From NCBI GenBank assembly GCA_016191895.1, contig JACPVD010000310.1, positions 1-7,953 on the forward strand: 7,953 nt of DNA, in the 5' to 3' direction. Shown piece after piece: positions 7,484-7,953 of this stretch. The notes beneath the pieces were generated by a model that had not been told where the DNA came from, ran no database searches, and worked only from the letters and a program-made list of their open reading frames with translations. Position 1 is the first letter of the stretch, and the number at the start of each line of letters is the position of its first letter. The position numbers and the translations under genes were made by a program. This DNA is from Chloroflexota bacterium. Lineage in GTDB: Bacteria > Chloroflexota > Anaerolineae > Anaerolineales > Villigracilaceae.

Positions 7484-7505
7484 GGGTCTGTCATCAGCCA
7501 GACCC
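7484..7505. repeat. Leader hairpin upstream of the ATPase gene
   Basis: GGGTCTG (7484-7490) and CAGACCC (7499-7505) form a perfect 7-bp stem with an 8-base loop. It lies 21 bases upstream of the ATPase start codon and 9 bases from its ribosome binding site. One arm overlaps the left arm of the 7500-7595 inverted repeat, so the two structures exclude each other. No T-run follows on the minus strand. It may affect access to the start region, or be a decayed extra copy of the repeat arm. Confidence 0.45.
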
Positions 7506-7595
7506 TAAAGGTTTTGTCCACAAACCAAAACCAAAATTTGTAAGAATCTCTTGCGTAACAGTCGTTTTTGTTGGCAAAGGAAACCTTTAGGGTCT
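7500..7595. repeat. MITE-like element with 15-base perfect inverted arms
   Basis: AGACCCTAAAGGTTT (7500-7514) and its exact reverse complement (7581-7595) flank a 66-base interior rich in A and T compared with the genes around it. The right arm sits inside a further pair, GGCAAAG (7573-7579) and CTTTGCC (7594-7600). No transposase is encoded and I see no clear target-site duplication. A small non-autonomous mobile element or an intergenic repeat family is the likeliest reading. It lies in the leader of the ATPase gene. Confidence 0.5.
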
Positions 7596-7651
7596 TTGCC
7601 AGCGAGCGATGAAATCAATTCTATGGCCTGGCGTTCGATCTGATTAGCCAT
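7505..7651 (-). CDS. Doubtful small ORF, 48 aa
   Basis: The frame starts MANQIERQAIELISSL and ends LVCGQNL. A longer version could start at 7702 (65 aa), but its first residues would be coded by the GCATGGTCA palindrome. The C-terminal half (from about GKDPKGF) is coded by the inverted-repeat element at 7500-7595, and the stop lies in the repeat arm. No convincing Shine-Dalgarno sequence precedes either start. The first 18 residues could be the remnant of a small gene cut by the repeat. I recognise no family, and the gap may equally be non-coding. Confidence 0.2.
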   Translation of the reverse strand: MANQIERQAIELISSLAGKDPKGFLCQQKRLLRKRFLQILVLVCGQNL

Positions 7652-7678
7652 AAACATTCGTTCTTTTGCGGGGACTAT

Positions 7679-7720
7679 TGACCATTGCGCAGGTGCGCGC
7701 ATGGTCAGGATTGACCATGC
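7679..7720. repeat. Triple half-site inverted repeat after the LuxR gene
   Basis: ATTGACCAT occurs directly at 7677-7685 and 7710-7718, and its inverse ATGGTCA at 7701-7707. GCATGGTCA (7699-7707) and TGACCATGC (7712-7720) make a perfect 9-bp stem with a 4-base loop, starting one base past the regulator's stop codon. The same middle copy could instead pair with TGACCATTGCGC (7679-7690), with a small bulge. No T-run follows the stem on the minus strand, so it is not a standard intrinsic terminator. It could act in transcript-end processing, as a competing-hairpin switch, or as a protein-binding site. The repeats are seen directly; the role is not known. Confidence 0.6.
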
Positions 7721-7721
7721 A

Positions 7722-7953
7722 TTAGTTCACCGCCGCCGCCAGCCCTTCGCGGATGGCGTACAACGCCACCTGGGTCCGATTCGCAAGATGGAGTTTGTTC
7801 AGGATACTGCTGACATACTTCGCAATCGTCCGCTCATTGACGACCATTTCCAGCGCGATCTCCTGGTTGCTCAGTCCGCGGGCGATCAATTTCAAGGTTT
7901 CCAACTCGCGCTGTGTGAGATGCTCATTGGAGAGGCTTTCAGGCGAATTGGGT
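7722..7953 (-). CDS. LuxR-family transcriptional regulator, C-terminal HTH part (partial)
   Basis: The reading frame is open to the window edge, so the 5' part, including any receiver or sensor domain, is missing. The visible 76 residues form a LuxR/FixJ (GerE-type) helix-turn-helix. It opens with LTQRELETLKLIARGLSNQE, the usual start of this fold, followed by the recognition-helix region NERTIAKYVSSILNKL and the closing helix with NRTQVALYAIREGL. The protein ends in AAAVN and TAA. An in-frame TTG inside this stretch could be read as a start, but the conserved LTQREL lies upstream of it, so the gene certainly begins outside the window. Family knowledge says such domains bind DNA as dimers, usually under a two-component or ligand-sensing N-terminus. 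Whether it controls the downstream genes is unknown; a 259-base gap with hairpins separates them. Confidence 0.93.
   Translation of the reverse strand, partial: PNSPESLSNEHLTQRELETLKLIARGLSNQEIALEMVVNERTIAKYVSSILNKLHLANRTQVALYAIREGLAAAVN

Overview
The window reads as a chromosomal stretch with every credible gene on the minus strand. TPR-rich proteins beside a simple P-loop ATPase and a LuxR-type regulator, with palindromic repeats between genes, resemble filamentous Chloroflexota (Anaerolineae-like). That assignment is an inference from style and recall; there is no rRNA or marker gene here.

Layout, in transcription order (high to low coordinates): (1) the C-terminal DNA-binding part of a LuxR-family regulator, running off the window end (7722-7953). 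(2) A 259-base gap with three sets of inverted repeats, one a MITE-like pair of 15-base arms, and only a doubtful 48-aa ORF. (3) A 417-aa AAA/STAND-like ATPase with clear Walker A and B motifs (6209-7462). (4) An 868-aa TPR protein whose N-terminal domain looks like a degenerate NTPase domain (3606-6212); it overlaps the ATPase by ATGA. (5) A 79-base cloverleaf-like palindromic repeat (3519-3597). (6) A 631-aa protein with TPRs at both ends and a very acidic linker (1597-3492). (7) A second palindromic spacer (1529-1594). (8) A 445-aa TPR protein with an acidic linker and a C-terminal cap (161-1498). (9) A strong intrinsic terminator (114-142), then 113 bases with no gene.

The ATPase and three TPR genes look like one transcription unit ending at the terminator. 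The ATPase and the first TPR protein should be translationally coupled. The three TPR proteins share a cassette of about 100 residues (three TPRs with a lengthened loop before a W-N-R-L-G signature), present about six times, so they are paralogues shaped by duplication and fusion. The most suggestive system-level reading is an NTP-driven switch (ATPase plus pseudo-NTPase/TPR partner) with two further TPR scaffolds. No catalytic effector domain is visible, so its output is unknown.
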